DNA of 64,000 nucleotides from Lacinutrix neustonica (GTDB taxonomy: Bacteria; Bacteroidota; Bacteroidia; Flavobacteriales; Flavobacteriaceae): positions 1,901,501 to 1,965,500 of the forward strand of contig NZ_CP113088.1 in NCBI RefSeq assembly GCF_026625145.1. Direction: 5' to 3'. The number at the start of each line of letters is the position of its first letter. Position 1 is the stretch's first letter. Under the pieces are notes generated by a model. The model was not told where the DNA came from. It worked only from the letters and a program-made list of their open reading frames with translations, and did no database searches. Below are positions 1 to 10,042 of this stretch, piece after piece. Both the position numbers and the translations under genes were made by a program.

Positions 1-1
1 A

Positions 2-1090
2 GGTGTTTTTTATAATTATCACGATGAAAATGGTATTGATTCTAATACCAAAAAACTTATTGCATCCGGGGCCTTTGGAGATTTGAACGATGAAACTATC
101 AAAGAGATTTATAGAGAACTTCGACAACAAGATATGTTATGGGAACCCTATCTACATTATCGCTTCAAACCAATGAATGGTAAACATAATACCATTGACG
201 AAAACGGTATTCGGAAAACCTTAAATCTCAGTTTAAAAGATTCAACATCAGCCATAAAAATATTTTGTTTTGGAGGCTCTACTATGTACAGTGCTGGAGC
301 TCGTGACGCGTATACCATTCCTTCAGAATTATCTAAATTGATCCACAAGGCGTTTCCAAATAAGAATGTAGAGATTACTAATTTTGGTTGTCATGGATAT
401 ACGCGAGCTACTGAGAATATTCAATTACAAAGAGAACTCATTAAAAATAACGTCCCCGATATTGTCATTTTCTATGATGGTGTTAATGAAGTTATTTCTG
501 CACATCAAAATAATGAAGCGGGATTACCCACGAATGCTTATAACCGTAAAAAAGAATTCAAAATTGCACACAATTACAAAAAACGTATTGAATTGATGAT
601 TACTTCTAGTAATCTTTACCGATTTATTACTACGCTACAGCGAAAAATATCTAGTAATTCTCCCTATAAACAATTAGGACAACGATCAGATAGTTTAGCA
701 ACAGACATTGCAGATACGTATTTGGGTTACGTAAAAATCTCAAAAAGCTTAGAAAACACCTACCGTTTTAAGGTTTTTAACTTTTTACAACCCGTCATTT
801 ATTCAAAAAAGAATCTAACAACAGCAGAAAAGGGTTATTATAAAGACCAACAATACTATGAAAATCTGTATAACTTATCTTATGAAGTGATTAGAAAAGA
901 TTCACTAATGTCTAACGATAGCACATTTGTAGATATTAGCAATGTGTTCGATACTTCTAAAAAAACAATATATTGTGACTTTTGCCACACTAGTGAACGG
1001 GGTAATCAATTGGTTGCCGAGCGCATTTTTAAATATATAAAACCAGTAATTAGAAAAAGAATAATCCCTGTTTTATTAATATTAATTTAA
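2..1090 (+). CDS. SGNH/GDSL-type hydrolase, 5' end outside the window
   Basis: The reading frame is open from base 2, so the gene starts upstream; the ATG at 83 is internal or an alternative start. The protein shows the SGNH block order: an FGGST nucleophile block near 270-285, a GCHGYTRA block near 390-410, a DGVNEV block near 475-490 and a late DFCH block near 977-990 that would supply the Asp/His pair. Such proteins act as esterases or acyl-transfer partners in polysaccharide modification. It converges on the next gene, also SGNH-like, with a 9-base tail overlap. The substrate is not predictable from sequence. The family assignment is fairly safe; the exact role is inference. Confidence 0.75.
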   Translation, partial: GVFYNYHDENGIDSNTKKLIASGAFGDLNDETIKEIYRELRQQDMLWEPYLHYRFKPMNGKHNTIDENGIRKTLNLSLKDSTSAIKIFCFGGSTMYSAGARDAYTIPSELSKLIHKAFPNKNVEITNFGCHGYTRATENIQLQRELIKNNVPDIVIFYDGVNEVISAHQNNEAGLPTNAYNRKKEFKIAHNYKKRIELMITSSNLYRFITTLQRKISSNSPYKQLGQRSDSLATDIADTYLGYVKISKSLENTYRFKVFNFLQPVIYSKKNLTTAEKGYYKDQQYYENLYNLSYEVIRKDSLMSNDSTFVDISNVFDTSKKTIYCDFCHTSERGNQLVAERIFKYIKPVIRKRIIPVLLILI

Positions 1091-2104
1091 ATGATTAGTA
1101 TCTGTCTTTAATGGGATGTACCCTTTTAAGTAAGTGCTCAGCATTAAATTACCACGGTAATTAATATGTGGATCATTCACAAAATATAACCTCGAATTTA
1201 ATGAGTCTTTGGTTTGAAAAAAGGTCAAAGGGTTTAAGTGTTTTACGTTTCTATAGCCACTTAAATCTTTTGTTGCTTCACTAAAAAAAGGATAGTCATA
1301 TTGTTGAATAGCTGTTTTACTATTAAACATTGCGCCTAGCTTTTTCATGTTTTCATAATAATAATCATTCACTTGTGCTTGATGAGGAATCCATAGTATG
1401 TATACCGGGACATCCGCAGGAACTGCGTCTAAAAAAGCGTTCATATGAACTAGCCAAGACCCATATCGTTTTTTAAAATCTCCTTCTAACCGTATTGTAT
1501 AGTCTAAATAATTCGTGTCGCTTTTTAAAAAACGTTTGGTCCGAATATCATAAAAATCACTAGTAAATTCGTCCATTAATAGTACTGGCAGCCTAATGTC
1601 CTTTTCCACATTGAGAATAGCCAATCGCTGATTCAAATACCCCAAACTCAAGAAATGATCTGAAGCTTCCCAGTATATATTTCTCGGTAAAGGAATAGGC
1701 TTTTAAATTCCATAAATGATTCACATCTATCAGATCATTTCCAACATATACTTGGTATAATATTGCTTTCGGTTTATGTTTCTTTATTTTTTTTTCGCGA
1801 AGGTGTTCACTTGTCTAATCCCAAAACCAGGGACACTAAAGTTTAAAATCGAACAATTTGGAGCATTTTTTCGCAGCATATCTACGTAATTAATCGTTTT
1901 AGATGTGGCTGAGAACGAATCGCCAAATATCATGAGATCTACAGTGCGGTCTTCCAGATCTTTTTCTCTATTTAAGCCGTGATTTTGAGCTTTGTAAAAA
2001 TCAATAACATTATATCTGTAGGACAGCTCAAACAGCACTAACGATACCAAAACTATTAGTGTTATTTTGGCTAAGGATAGACAAAAGCTCCTAAAAAAAC
2101 GCAT
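1082..2104 (-). CDS. Membrane-anchored SGNH-like protein (frame broken twice)
   Basis: About 340 residues once two breaks are repaired. The N-terminus has a single hydrophobic segment (residues about 8-25), then the block I motif FGDSFS and a late NDPHINYRG block typical of SGNH hydrolases of the AlgX/AlgJ-like type. One break is a missing A in the A-run near 1785-1793; the other is a CCAGA lesion (extra base) near 1683. Downstream of the second break the repaired frame continues smoothly (TRNIYWEAS). It lies in the same direction as, and downstream of, the small membrane gene at 2109-2267, the SxtJ-like gene and the carbamoyltransferase, so they probably form one operon for O-modification of a glycan or metabolite. 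Confidence 0.7.
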
Positions 2105-2108
2105 TCAA

Positions 2109-2267
2109 TTAAAACAAAGTATATACAAATGGTGCAATAACAGAGTTTTCAGCGAAAATCACCAATAGGGTTAAGAGCACTAAAACAATGATAATAGGTA
2201 TTAACCAAAACTTTTTTTGCTCTATTAAAAAAGCCCCTAATTGCTTTATCGTTTCATACTTACTCAT
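2109..2267 (-). CDS. Small membrane protein, DUF5989 (SxtK-like)
   Basis: A 52-residue protein starting at the ATG complementary to 2265-2267. It has an amphipathic N-terminus (MSKYETIKQLGAFLIEQKKF) followed by one strong transmembrane segment and a conserved-looking AP-F-YTLF ending. This pattern matches the DUF5989 family, short proteins that accompany NodU/CmcH-type carbamoyltransferases and SxtJ-like proteins. It starts 2 bases after the SxtJ-like gene ends. Function unknown; proximity suggests it helps place the carbamoyltransferase at the membrane, which is inference. Confidence 0.75.
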   Translation of the reverse strand: MSKYETIKQLGAFLIEQKKFWLIPIIIVLVLLTLLVIFAENSVIAPFVYTLF

Positions 2268-2269
2268 AA

Positions 2270-2680
2270 CTAACTTAATTTTTTATAATCTATTTCTCGA
2301 GTAACTGTTTTCCATTCCGGTTGATAACTTGGTTCTCTTCTAGAGGATCTTAAGATAAGAGATATCGGTGAAAAAACCACAAAATAAACCACACCCATAA
2401 TTAAAAAACTAGTTACAGCACCGAGAACCTCCCCTATAAGTAACCATACAATCAAAAAGGGGAGTAATATACGTTTTACAGTAAAAGTAATAAGTAAAAC
2501 TAATAACAAACCAACAGCCATAAAAATTTGACTTTGGTTTAATAAGAATCCATTTTTATAAATAGAGACCCCAAGAACACAAATAAGTACCACCGAAAGC
2601 AAATAGCCAAAGTCCCTTTGTTTTTTTGGCAACTTACTCATAGTTAACACTTTCGATAATGGCGTCTTAATCCAATTCAT
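2270..2680 (-). CDS. SxtJ-like integral membrane protein
   Basis: 136 residues with three or four hydrophobic segments and a basic C-terminus. Size, topology and position directly after a carbamoyltransferase and before a DUF5989 gene agree with the SxtJ family, named from the saxitoxin cluster but widespread in polysaccharide loci. The start overlaps the end of the carbamoyltransferase gene by 14 bases, which implies translational coupling. No catalytic motif is seen. The biochemical role of this family is unknown to me. Confidence 0.7.
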   Translation of the reverse strand: MNWIKTPLSKVLTMSKLPKKQRDFGYLLSVVLICVLGVSIYKNGFLLNQSQIFMAVGLLLVLLITFTVKRILLPFLIVWLLIGEVLGAVTSFLIMGVVYFVVFSPISLILRSSRREPSYQPEWKTVTREIDYKKLS

Positions 2681-4419
2681 AATTTTTACTTACAATTAAT
2701 TGTTCATCTACTTTTAAGTTATCTACTTTATTTAATACAAAATTTCCTAAAACCAGTACATCCATCTTTGTGTGAAAAAAACATCTTAAAGCATCTAAAG
2801 GCGATTCAACAATAGGTTCTCCTCTAACATTAAAAGACGTATTTATTAAAACTGGACACTCTGTTTTTAATTTAAAATTACTAATTAACTCGTGTAATAA
2901 TTTATTTTCCTCCTTGTTTAAGGTCTGTACTCTTGCAGTATTATCTTCATGAATGCATGATGGGATTTCATTTCTTTTATTGCTCTTAACAGTAAAGAGC
3001 ATGTATTTTGATATAGTATGCTTCATATCAAACCATGCGTTACAGTCTTCTTCAAGTACTATGGGAGCAAATGGTCTAAAACCTTCTCTAAATTTAATAT
3101 TCAAATTAACATGTTTCTTCATGTCTTCAAACAAAGGACTTGCTAATATACTTCTATGTCCTAAAGCTCTTGGTCCAAATTCCATTTCATCTTGAAACCA
3201 GCCTACAATTTGCTTTTGTTTTAAAGCAGAAGAAACAGTATCACAAAGTGTAACATTGTCTAGTTTTGTATACGTTAAATTGTAGGAATTTAGATATTTT
3301 TCTATAGCTTCATTAGTATATGAAGAACCTAAGTAAGCCTGATCATTTAAAGAATTATTTAAATAAATTCTATCTTTTTTTAAGTAATGATACCATCCAG
3401 TATAAGCAGCACCCACTGAACATCCTGAATCACCGAGAGGCAGGCTGAACCCATATATTATCGAATATATTTTTTCCTAAAAGTTCTCCATTTGCTTTAC
3501 AATTTAAAGCAACACCTCCCGAAAGACAAAGGTTATTTAAACCGGTCAGTTCTTTGGCATGAATTAAAATTGCTAAAATAATATCTTCAATAACAGACTG
3601 AATAGAAGAAGCAATATCGCAATAAAAATCCTCCATTTCCCCATCTAAAGCCCGTTGTTGTTTTCCAAAAATTTTACAAAATTTTGAGTTTATCGTAGAT
3701 TTTCCTCTTTCAAAAGAGAAATAAGCCAAATTCAAATGAACTAAACCGGAAGAGTCATAACTAACAATATGGTCTAAAATACGTTGTTTGTAAATGGGCT
3801 TCCCGTAGGGCGCTAAACCCATTAATTTATACTCGCCTGAATTAACTTTAAAGCCACAATATTGAGTAAATGCCGAATATAACAACCCTATGGAATGCGG
3901 ATAATGTTGTTCTTTTACAAGGTCTACTCTATTGTCTTTTCCTATTGCTATAGACGTACACGCCTTTTCCCCTACACCATCAATAGTAATAATTACAGCC
4001 TCTTGAAATGGAGAAGTAAAAAAACTACCAGTAGCATGAGCTTCGTGGTGTTCGCTATAAATAATCTCTCCAGTATAATTTAACTCATCTTTAATAATGC
4101 TTGAAACCCAAAGTTTGTTTTTCAACCAAGACAGTAATGTTTTTCTAAACAAATTAAAGGTCAATGGCGCTTCATTTAATAACGTGTTAATAACGCGGTC
4201 AAACTTTATAAAGGGCTTTTCATAGAATACAATCAAATCGATATCTGATATTGAAAGATGATTAGCTTCTAAGCAAAACGCAATTGTTTTATTAGGAAAA
4301 GACTTGTCGTTTTTAATTCTAGAAAATCGTTCTTCTTGTGCAGCAAAAAGCAATTTACCGTTTTGTATTAAACAGGCTGCTGAATCATGATAAAAACAAG
4401 AAATCCCAATAATATTCAT
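2667..4419 (-). CDS. Carbamoyltransferase, NodU/CmcH/TobZ family
   Basis: About 583 residues after repair of one CCAGA lesion (extra base) near 3430, where PASR-stop should read PASGDSGCSVGAA. The N-terminal ASKHA-fold half begins MNIIGISCFYHDSAACLI and carries the metal-binding EHHEAHA motif; the C-terminal half has EFGPRALGHRSI and INTSFNVRGEPIV, both hallmarks of O-carbamoyltransferases that use carbamoyl phosphate and ATP. First gene of a likely operon with the SxtJ-like, DUF5989 and SGNH genes. The acceptor, a sugar or small molecule, cannot be told from sequence. Confidence 0.9.
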
Positions 4420-4493
4420 AAAAAAGAATCAATGATTAGCGAATATAAAGCAAGTAATTTACAAACGGAATATGAATTAATAAATTTAAACGA

Positions 4494-6446
4494 TTAAATC
4501 TTCTTCTTTTTGGACCTAAATGCAGCCTTGTCTTTACGTTGATTAAACGGCACCGCATCATTAAAGGTATGCTTCGCTTTTCCTGGTTTATTTTTACGCC
4601 ATTTTTCAGTCTTTTCCGGAAGCAGCACTTTCAAAAGATCTTCACGACCCAACTTGTTTAACGTTTTTTTAATCCACTCTTTATTCTCCTCTTTGTACCA
4701 AAAGAAAAAGCGGTGTTGTTCGTCTTTTTCCTTACGTGTTATAGGTGTGTTTACCTTTTTAAGGGTGTACGGGTGGTAACCACTATAATAAATCACGGTT
4801 GCAACCGTCATGGGTGTTGGGGTAAACCCTTGAACTTGCTCTAGCTGAAAACCCATGTCCTTAGTTTCGGCAGCTAAATTAGCCATGTCCTCTACTTCAC
4901 AAGCGGGATGATTGGAAATAAAATAAGGGATGAGTTGTAACTTTAAATTCTTCTTGATATTAATCTTATCGAAGCGTTCTTTAAATTTATGGAAATAGGT
5001 AAACGAAGGTTTACGCATCAGTTTTAAAACGGGATCACTGGTATGTTCCGGCGCCACTTTGAGTCGGCCGAGATACATGTTTGGTCATCACCTCTTCTGT
5101 GTAAGCGTCTAACTCTTTTGGATCCGCGTTTTTATTAAATTCCGGCACCAACATATCATGACGAATACCGAGAACCTATAAACGATTTTTTTACTTTAGG
5201 ATGTCTATCAACGGCTTGATATAATTCGGTTAAAGGCTTATGTGAGGTATCTAAATTACTACATATTACTGGCGAAATACAACTAGGTGCCACACACTTG
5301 TCGCAAATAGATTGAATTTTACCTTTCATTTTATACATGTTGGCACTTGGCCCACCAATATCAGACAAATAGCCTTTAAAATCCGGCATATTTGCCACGG
5401 TATCCACTTCTTTTAAAATAGATTCTTGACTACGCGACGCAATAAATTTTCCTTGATGCGCCGAAATAGTACAAAAGCTACACCCACCAAAACACCCTCT
5501 GTGAATGTTTATGGAAAACTTGATCATCTCAAACGCGGGGATGGGGCCGCGTTTATCATATTTTGGATGCGGCAAACGTGTATAAGGCAAATCAAAAGAA
5601 GCATCAATCTCCGCCTCAGTCATGGTAGGATATGGCGGATTGATCATCAATACCTTCTCACCTACTTTTTGAAAAATACGGCGAGCAGCCAATTTATTAG
5701 ATTCCTGCTCAATGACTTTAAAATTTGAGGCGTATTTTTTCTTATCCTTTAAACAGCTCTCATGAGAAGCGATTTCTACATCTTCCCAATTACTGTTTTT
5801 TGGAATTTTTTCGTCTTTATTTAATAGTACTGCGGTTTGATTTACCGTCGTAATACTATTAAAAGGGACCCCTTTTTCTAGTAAACGGATAATCTCACGC
5901 AAGGGCTGTTCACCCATACCATACACCAACATATCTGCCTTAGACGTTTCTAAAATAGTGGGCATCAATCGATCACTCCAATAATCGTAATGAGTGACGC
6001 GACGTAAAGACCCTTCAATACCACCAATTAAAACCGGGGTATCTCGGCCATTTTTCTTTTAAAATAGTACTATAAACGGTAGAGGCATAGTCTGGTCTAA
6101 AACCAATATCCCCATTGGGCGTATAGGCATCTTTATCACGTTTCTTTTTATTCGCATTATAATTGCTAATCATAGGATCCATACAACCCCCAGTAACCCC
6201 AAAAAACAACCTGGGTTTTCCTAGTTTTACAAAATCTTGAAGGTTATCGTTAACATTAGGTTGCGGTACAATCGCCACACGCAAGCCAAAGCTCTCGAGC
6301 AAACGTCCTATAACTGCAGGACCAAATGTTGGGTGATCTACATAAGCATCACCACTAAACAGTATGACGTCTAGTGCTTCCCATCCTCGTATTTTAACCT
6401 CTTTATTCGTGGTAGGTAACCAACTGGACAATTTTAATTCTTGCAT
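4494..6446 (-). CDS. ygiQ: YgiQ family radical SAM protein
   Basis: About 649 residues after repair. The radical SAM cluster motif is visible as RGCFGGCSFC (CxxxCxxC) near 5475-5505, preceded by an N-terminal region beginning MQELKLSSWLPTT and followed by a lysine-rich tail (RSKKKKI). Three CCAGA lesions (extra base each) lie near 5086, 5168 and 6044; after repair the text reads HVSGRLKVAPEHT, FIGSGIRHDM and EKWPDTPVLIGG, as the family expects. The role of YgiQ is not established. It faces rplM across a 326-base divergent intergenic region. Confidence 0.9.
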
Positions 6447-6772
6447 AATGCTGCAAAAATAGTTAAAAAAAGAGTCCTAAGCATTATTATTAAAGCCTTT
6501 AGGATATATTTTAACATGGACATTATTAATCACAATCCATAAAAAGGATTCAATAACCCATTAGCGTTTTTCGTTTTTAAGACAGAAATAAACAAAATAA
6601 CAGAGTTATAAACGGTCGTTTTTGCAATTTCGATTGTAGTTAACAATGCCTGAAAACATATCAACAAAGTTATCAAATAAAATACCGCATACTATTTGGT
6701 AATCAAGAAGATTGTCGTAAATTTGCAAACTCTTTTTGAGAGAGGAATGTTTAATAATAAAATTTAATAATT
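6447..6772. other. Divergent intergenic region ygiQ / rplM
   Basis: 326 bases without a gene. It holds the rplM promoter described separately and an A/T-rich leader. No open frame, tRNA or strong hairpin was seen. Confidence 0.6.
6696..6725 (+). promoter_or_regulatory. Bacteroidota sigma-A promoter of the rplM operon
   Basis: TTG at 6696-6698, 19 bases, then TAAATTTG at 6718-6725, matching the TTG...TAnnTTTG consensus of this phylum. It lies about 48 bases before the GTG start of rplM. Seen directly; activity is inferred. Confidence 0.6.
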
Positions 6773-7228
6773 GTGGATACACTAAGCTACAAAACGATTT
6801 CAGCTAACAAAGCGACTGTTGATAAGCAGTGGGTTTTAATTGACGCTGACGGTCAAACATTAGGGCGAATGTGCACTCAAGTTGCAAAACTTTTAAGAGG
6901 AAAGCACAAGCCAAGCTTCACACCACACGTTGATTGTGGCGATAACGTAATTGTTATCAACGCAGAAAAAATCAACTTATCAGGAAACAAGTGGAATGAC
7001 AAAACGTACATTCGTCACACTGGTTACCCGGGTGGTCAAAGAAGTCTAACTGCTACTGAATTGTTCGGAAAAGATCCGTCAAGATTAGTAGAGAAATCTG
7101 TAAAAGGAATGTTACCTAAAAACAAATTAGGCGCATCACTTTTTAGAAATTTAACTGTTGTTACAGGTACTAAGCACGCTCACGAAGCTCAAAAGCCTAA
7201 AACAATTAACTTAAACGAATTCAAGTAA
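6773..7228 (+). CDS. rplM: Ribosomal protein L13 (uL13)
   Basis: 151 residues beginning MDTLSYKTISANKATVDKQW and containing the L13 signatures DADGQTLGR and HTGYPGG. The start is a GTG, chosen because it gives the N-terminus typical of flavobacterial L13. Intact, with no lesion. The stop TAA shares its last A with the ATG of rpsI, so the pair is translationally coupled as in most bacteria. First gene of the ribosomal operon. Confidence 0.97.
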   Translation: MDTLSYKTISANKATVDKQWVLIDADGQTLGRMCTQVAKLLRGKHKPSFTPHVDCGDNVIVINAEKINLSGNKWNDKTYIRHTGYPGGQRSLTATELFGKDPSRLVEKSVKGMLPKNKLGASLFRNLTVVTGTKHAHEAQKPKTINLNEFK

Positions 7229-7613
7229 TGGAAGTATTACACAAAATTGGTCGTCGTAAAACGGCTGTTGCTCGTGTTTACCTTAAAGAAGGTAAAGGAA
7301 ACATCACGATTAACAAAAAAGACATTAAAGACTACTTCGATACAGCAACGTTACAGTACAAAGTAAACCAACCGTTAGTTTTAACTAACAACGAGGAAAC
7401 TTTTGATATTACTGTAAACGTCTTTGGAGGTGGTATTACTGGTCAAGCAGAAGCTATCCGTTTAGCTATTTCTCGCGCAATGTGTGAGTTAAATGACGAG
7501 AACAGAGGCATCCTTAAGCCGAAGGATTATTAACAAGAGATCCAAGAATGGTGGAGCGTAAGAAATTCGGACAGAAGAAAGCGCGTAAGAAATTCCAATT
7601 CTCTAAACGTTAA
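7228..7613 (+). CDS. rpsI: Ribosomal protein S9 (uS9), frame broken by one lesion
   Basis: About 128 residues after repair. It opens [19 protein letters not shown] and ends [14 protein letters not shown], the invariant S9 tail that contacts P-site tRNA. A CCAGA lesion (one base missing) near 7514 turns LKPEGLLTRD into LKPKDY-stop. An essential gene cannot be truncated here, which supports the view that the lesion is a sequence error. Confidence 0.95.
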
Positions 7614-7795
7614 TTTTATCCGATATGTCATGCGGCGCTTGTCGAAGCATTTCATTTCACAAAACTAAAAAACAAACAGTTATTGTTGTCCTAGTCTTAA
7701 GACAGGATCTAGTTTAGCATCTAAATAGTTAAGGCGATTTTTTACGAATGACCACTTAATTATTGCTAATTCAACAGAACGTAAACTATTACAAA
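7614..7795 (+). other. Leader between rpsI and rpsB
   Basis: 182 bases without a gene. It contains an imperfect hairpin around the palindrome GTCTTAAGAC near 7693-7702. It may be the leader of a separate rpsB-tsf transcript; an S2-binding regulatory site would be expected here in many bacteria but I cannot identify one. Confidence 0.35.
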
Positions 7796-8607
7796 ATGGC
7801 AGTAGAAGTAAAAGAATTACTTGAAGCAGGTGTACACTTCGGTCACCTTACGCGTAAATGGGATCCAAACATGGCCCCTTACGTATATATGGAGCGTAAC
7901 GGCATCCATATTATAAACCTTTACAAAACAGCAGCTAAGATGGAAGAAGCTGGAGATGCATTAGCAAAAATTGCAGCCTCACTGGACGTAAAATCTTATT
8001 TGTTGCTACAAAAAAACAAGCAAAAGACATCGTCGCTGAAAAAGCTGGGGGTATTAACATGCCTTTCATTACTGAAAGATGGCCAGGCGGAATGTTAACA
8101 AACTTCATTACGATTAGAAAAGCAATCAAAAAGATGGCGACTATCGATAGAATGAAAAAAGATGGTACTTTTTTAACGTTATCTAAAAAAGAACGTTTAC
8201 AAGTAGACCGTTTAAGAGCTAAGCTAGAAAAGAACTTAGGTTCTATTGTAGATATGACGCGTCTTCCAGGAGCTTTGTTTGTTGTAGATATTAAACGTGA
8301 GCATATCGCGATTAAAGAAGCACAGAAATTAAACATTCCAATTTTTGCAATGGTAGATACCAATTCAGATCCACGTCAAGTAGATTACGTGATACCAGCA
8401 AATGATGATGCTTCTAAATCGATCGATAAAATTTTAACGCACGTTACTGAAGCTGTTAAAGCGGGATTAAACGAGCGCAAATCTGAAAAAGCAGACAAGG
8501 CTGAAGGTAAAACAGAAGCTAAACCAGCAAAGGCTGAAGCTAAAGCTGATAAAGCAGAAGCTAAACCAGCAAAAACGGCAAAGGCTGCTAACGAAGAAGA
8601 AGAATAA
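7796..8607 (+). CDS. rpsB: Ribosomal protein S2 (uS2) with acidic/lysine-rich tail
   Basis: About 269 residues. The start at 7796 gives [20 protein letters not shown], the usual S2 N-terminus; an in-frame ATG upstream at 7763 is not needed. A CCAGA lesion near 7981 (two extra bases; the site reads TCACTGG for TCTGG) breaks [17 protein letters not shown]. The C-terminus from about residue 225 is a low-complexity run of Lys, Ala and Glu with repeats of AEAKPAK, ending EEEE, typical of flavobacterial S2. Followed by a terminator-like stem before tsf. Confidence 0.95.
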
Positions 8608-8627
8608 AACATAAAACAATTACAATT

Positions 8628-8676
8628 AAAGTCGTTTAGTTCTTTCTTAACAGAAATTAATTGAGCGACTTTTTTA
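8628..8676 (+). terminator. Terminator or attenuator between rpsB and tsf
   Basis: AAAGTCG pairs with CGACTTTTTT across a long loop, the stem extended by G-U pairs. Probably trims expression of tsf relative to rpsB. Confidence 0.45.
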
Positions 8677-8689
8677 AATTATATTTACT

Positions 8690-9648
8690 ATGAGTGAAGT
8701 AAAAATTTCAGCAGCAGAAGTAAACAAATTAAGAAAAGCGACTGGTGCAGGTATGATGGATTGCAAAAAAGCTTTAGTAGAAGCTGAAGGTGATTTTGAC
8801 AAAGCAATCGACGTATTACGTAAAAAAGGTCAAAAAGTAGCAGAAAAAAGAGCAGATCGCGATTCTAGCGAAGGTGCTGCTGTTGCAAAAATCAATGATG
8901 ATAACACTGTTGGGGTAACAATAGTATTAGGCTGTGAAACAGATTTCGTTGGAAAAAACGACTCTTTTGTTGCCTTAGCAAATGAATTGGTTGAAAAAGC
9001 AATCAACTTTGATAACAAAGAAGATTTCTTAGCTTCAGATTTTGGCGGCATGACCGTTGCTGAAAAACTAGTAGAACAAACTGGTGTTGTAGGTGAAAAA
9101 CTAGAAATCAATGCTTTTGAAAAATTAGAAGCTCCTTATGTAGGGTCTTACGTGCACATCAATAAAATTGGTGCACTAGTAGGTTTAACAGAAGCCAACG
9201 AAACTGTGGCTAAAGATGTAGCTATGCAAGTGGCTTCTATGGGAGCAACGTCTTTGTCTTACAAAGGTTTTGATGCCGCTTATATCGCGAGTGAAAATGA
9301 AGCAAGAATTGCGGTTATTGAAAAAGACAACATCGAATTAGGTCGTTTAGGTAAAACCTTAAAAAATGTACCTAAATACATTTCTATGGCGCAATTAACA
9401 CCTGAAGTAATGGCTCAAGCAGAAGCTGATGCTAAAGCAGAATTAAAAGCCGAAGGTAAACCGAACAAATGCGGGATAAAATTTTACCAGGAAAAATGGA
9501 GCGTTTTATTTCAGATAACACGACTTTAGATCAAGAACAATGTTTATTAGACGAGAAGTTTATTAAAGATGATAAAATGACTGTTGCAGATTATGTAGCG
9601 TCTAAAAACGTGGAAGTGACTGCTTTTAAACGTGTGTCTTTAGGATAA
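8690..9648 (+). CDS. tsf: Elongation factor Ts (frame broken near the C-terminus)
   Basis: About 319 residues. N-terminal UBA-like region with KLRKATGAGMMDCKKAL and the TDFVGKND motif of the EF-Tu binding core. Near 9459-9472 the repaired text should read GKPEQIWDKILPGKMERF; the window has one base missing at the CCAGA and a second change at the nearby TCTGG-like site, so two lesions lie within 15 bases. The frame then continues to VSLG-stop at 9646-9648. It catalyses GDP release from EF-Tu. Followed directly by a strong terminator. Confidence 0.95.
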
Positions 9649-9710
9649 TTAAAACATAATGTCAAACTAAGCGCAAACCAATTGCGTTTGTCTTGATATT
9701 TAAAATATAA

Positions 9711-9751
9711 AACCACTACGCTCTTTTTAGAGTTAGTGGTTTTTTTTATGC
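9711..9751 (+). terminator. Terminator after tsf; copy 1 of a 41-base direct repeat
   Basis: A stem of AACCACTA with TAGTGGTT, plus an inner CTCT/AGAG helix, is followed by eight T residues. The same 41 bases occur, identical, at 16231-16271 just before pyrH, so the two copies bracket the accessory island. Confidence 0.9.
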
Positions 9752-10042
9752 CAAATTTGTACATGTTACCCCGAAAAACTGTAGGTCATCGAAAACCCAG
9801 CATGGCAATAGGCGCTATTGCCTTATCTACCAGCGGTTTAAATAATTTAGCACTCGGTTTACGGTTTTTCCCGTAATAGGCCTGTGCTCATTTTGCCTAG
9901 TTTTGCTCCATATTAAAAAGGCTGCACACCCATTAAAATGGTGTGTTTACTCAACAGAATAGCGCTCTCCCTAAGTTCTCTTTGTAAGAGTGCCATAAAG
10001 CATTTAATTTCGAAACTATTAACCAATTATTATCATAGATAA
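9752..10042 (+). other. Left flank of the accessory island, no gene seen
   Basis: 291 bases without a convincing gene. A short frame from 9748 ends after about 40 codons at two stops. An 8-base inverted repeat (GGCAATAG, loop GCG, CTATTGCC) sits at 9804-9822. No integrase or transposase remnant was recognised. Confidence 0.4.

Noticed and set aside
8385..8612. Ala/Ser-rich reading frame opposite the rpsB tail
   Set aside because: It is the antisense shadow of the Lys/Ala/Glu repeat in rpsB, with no start signal.
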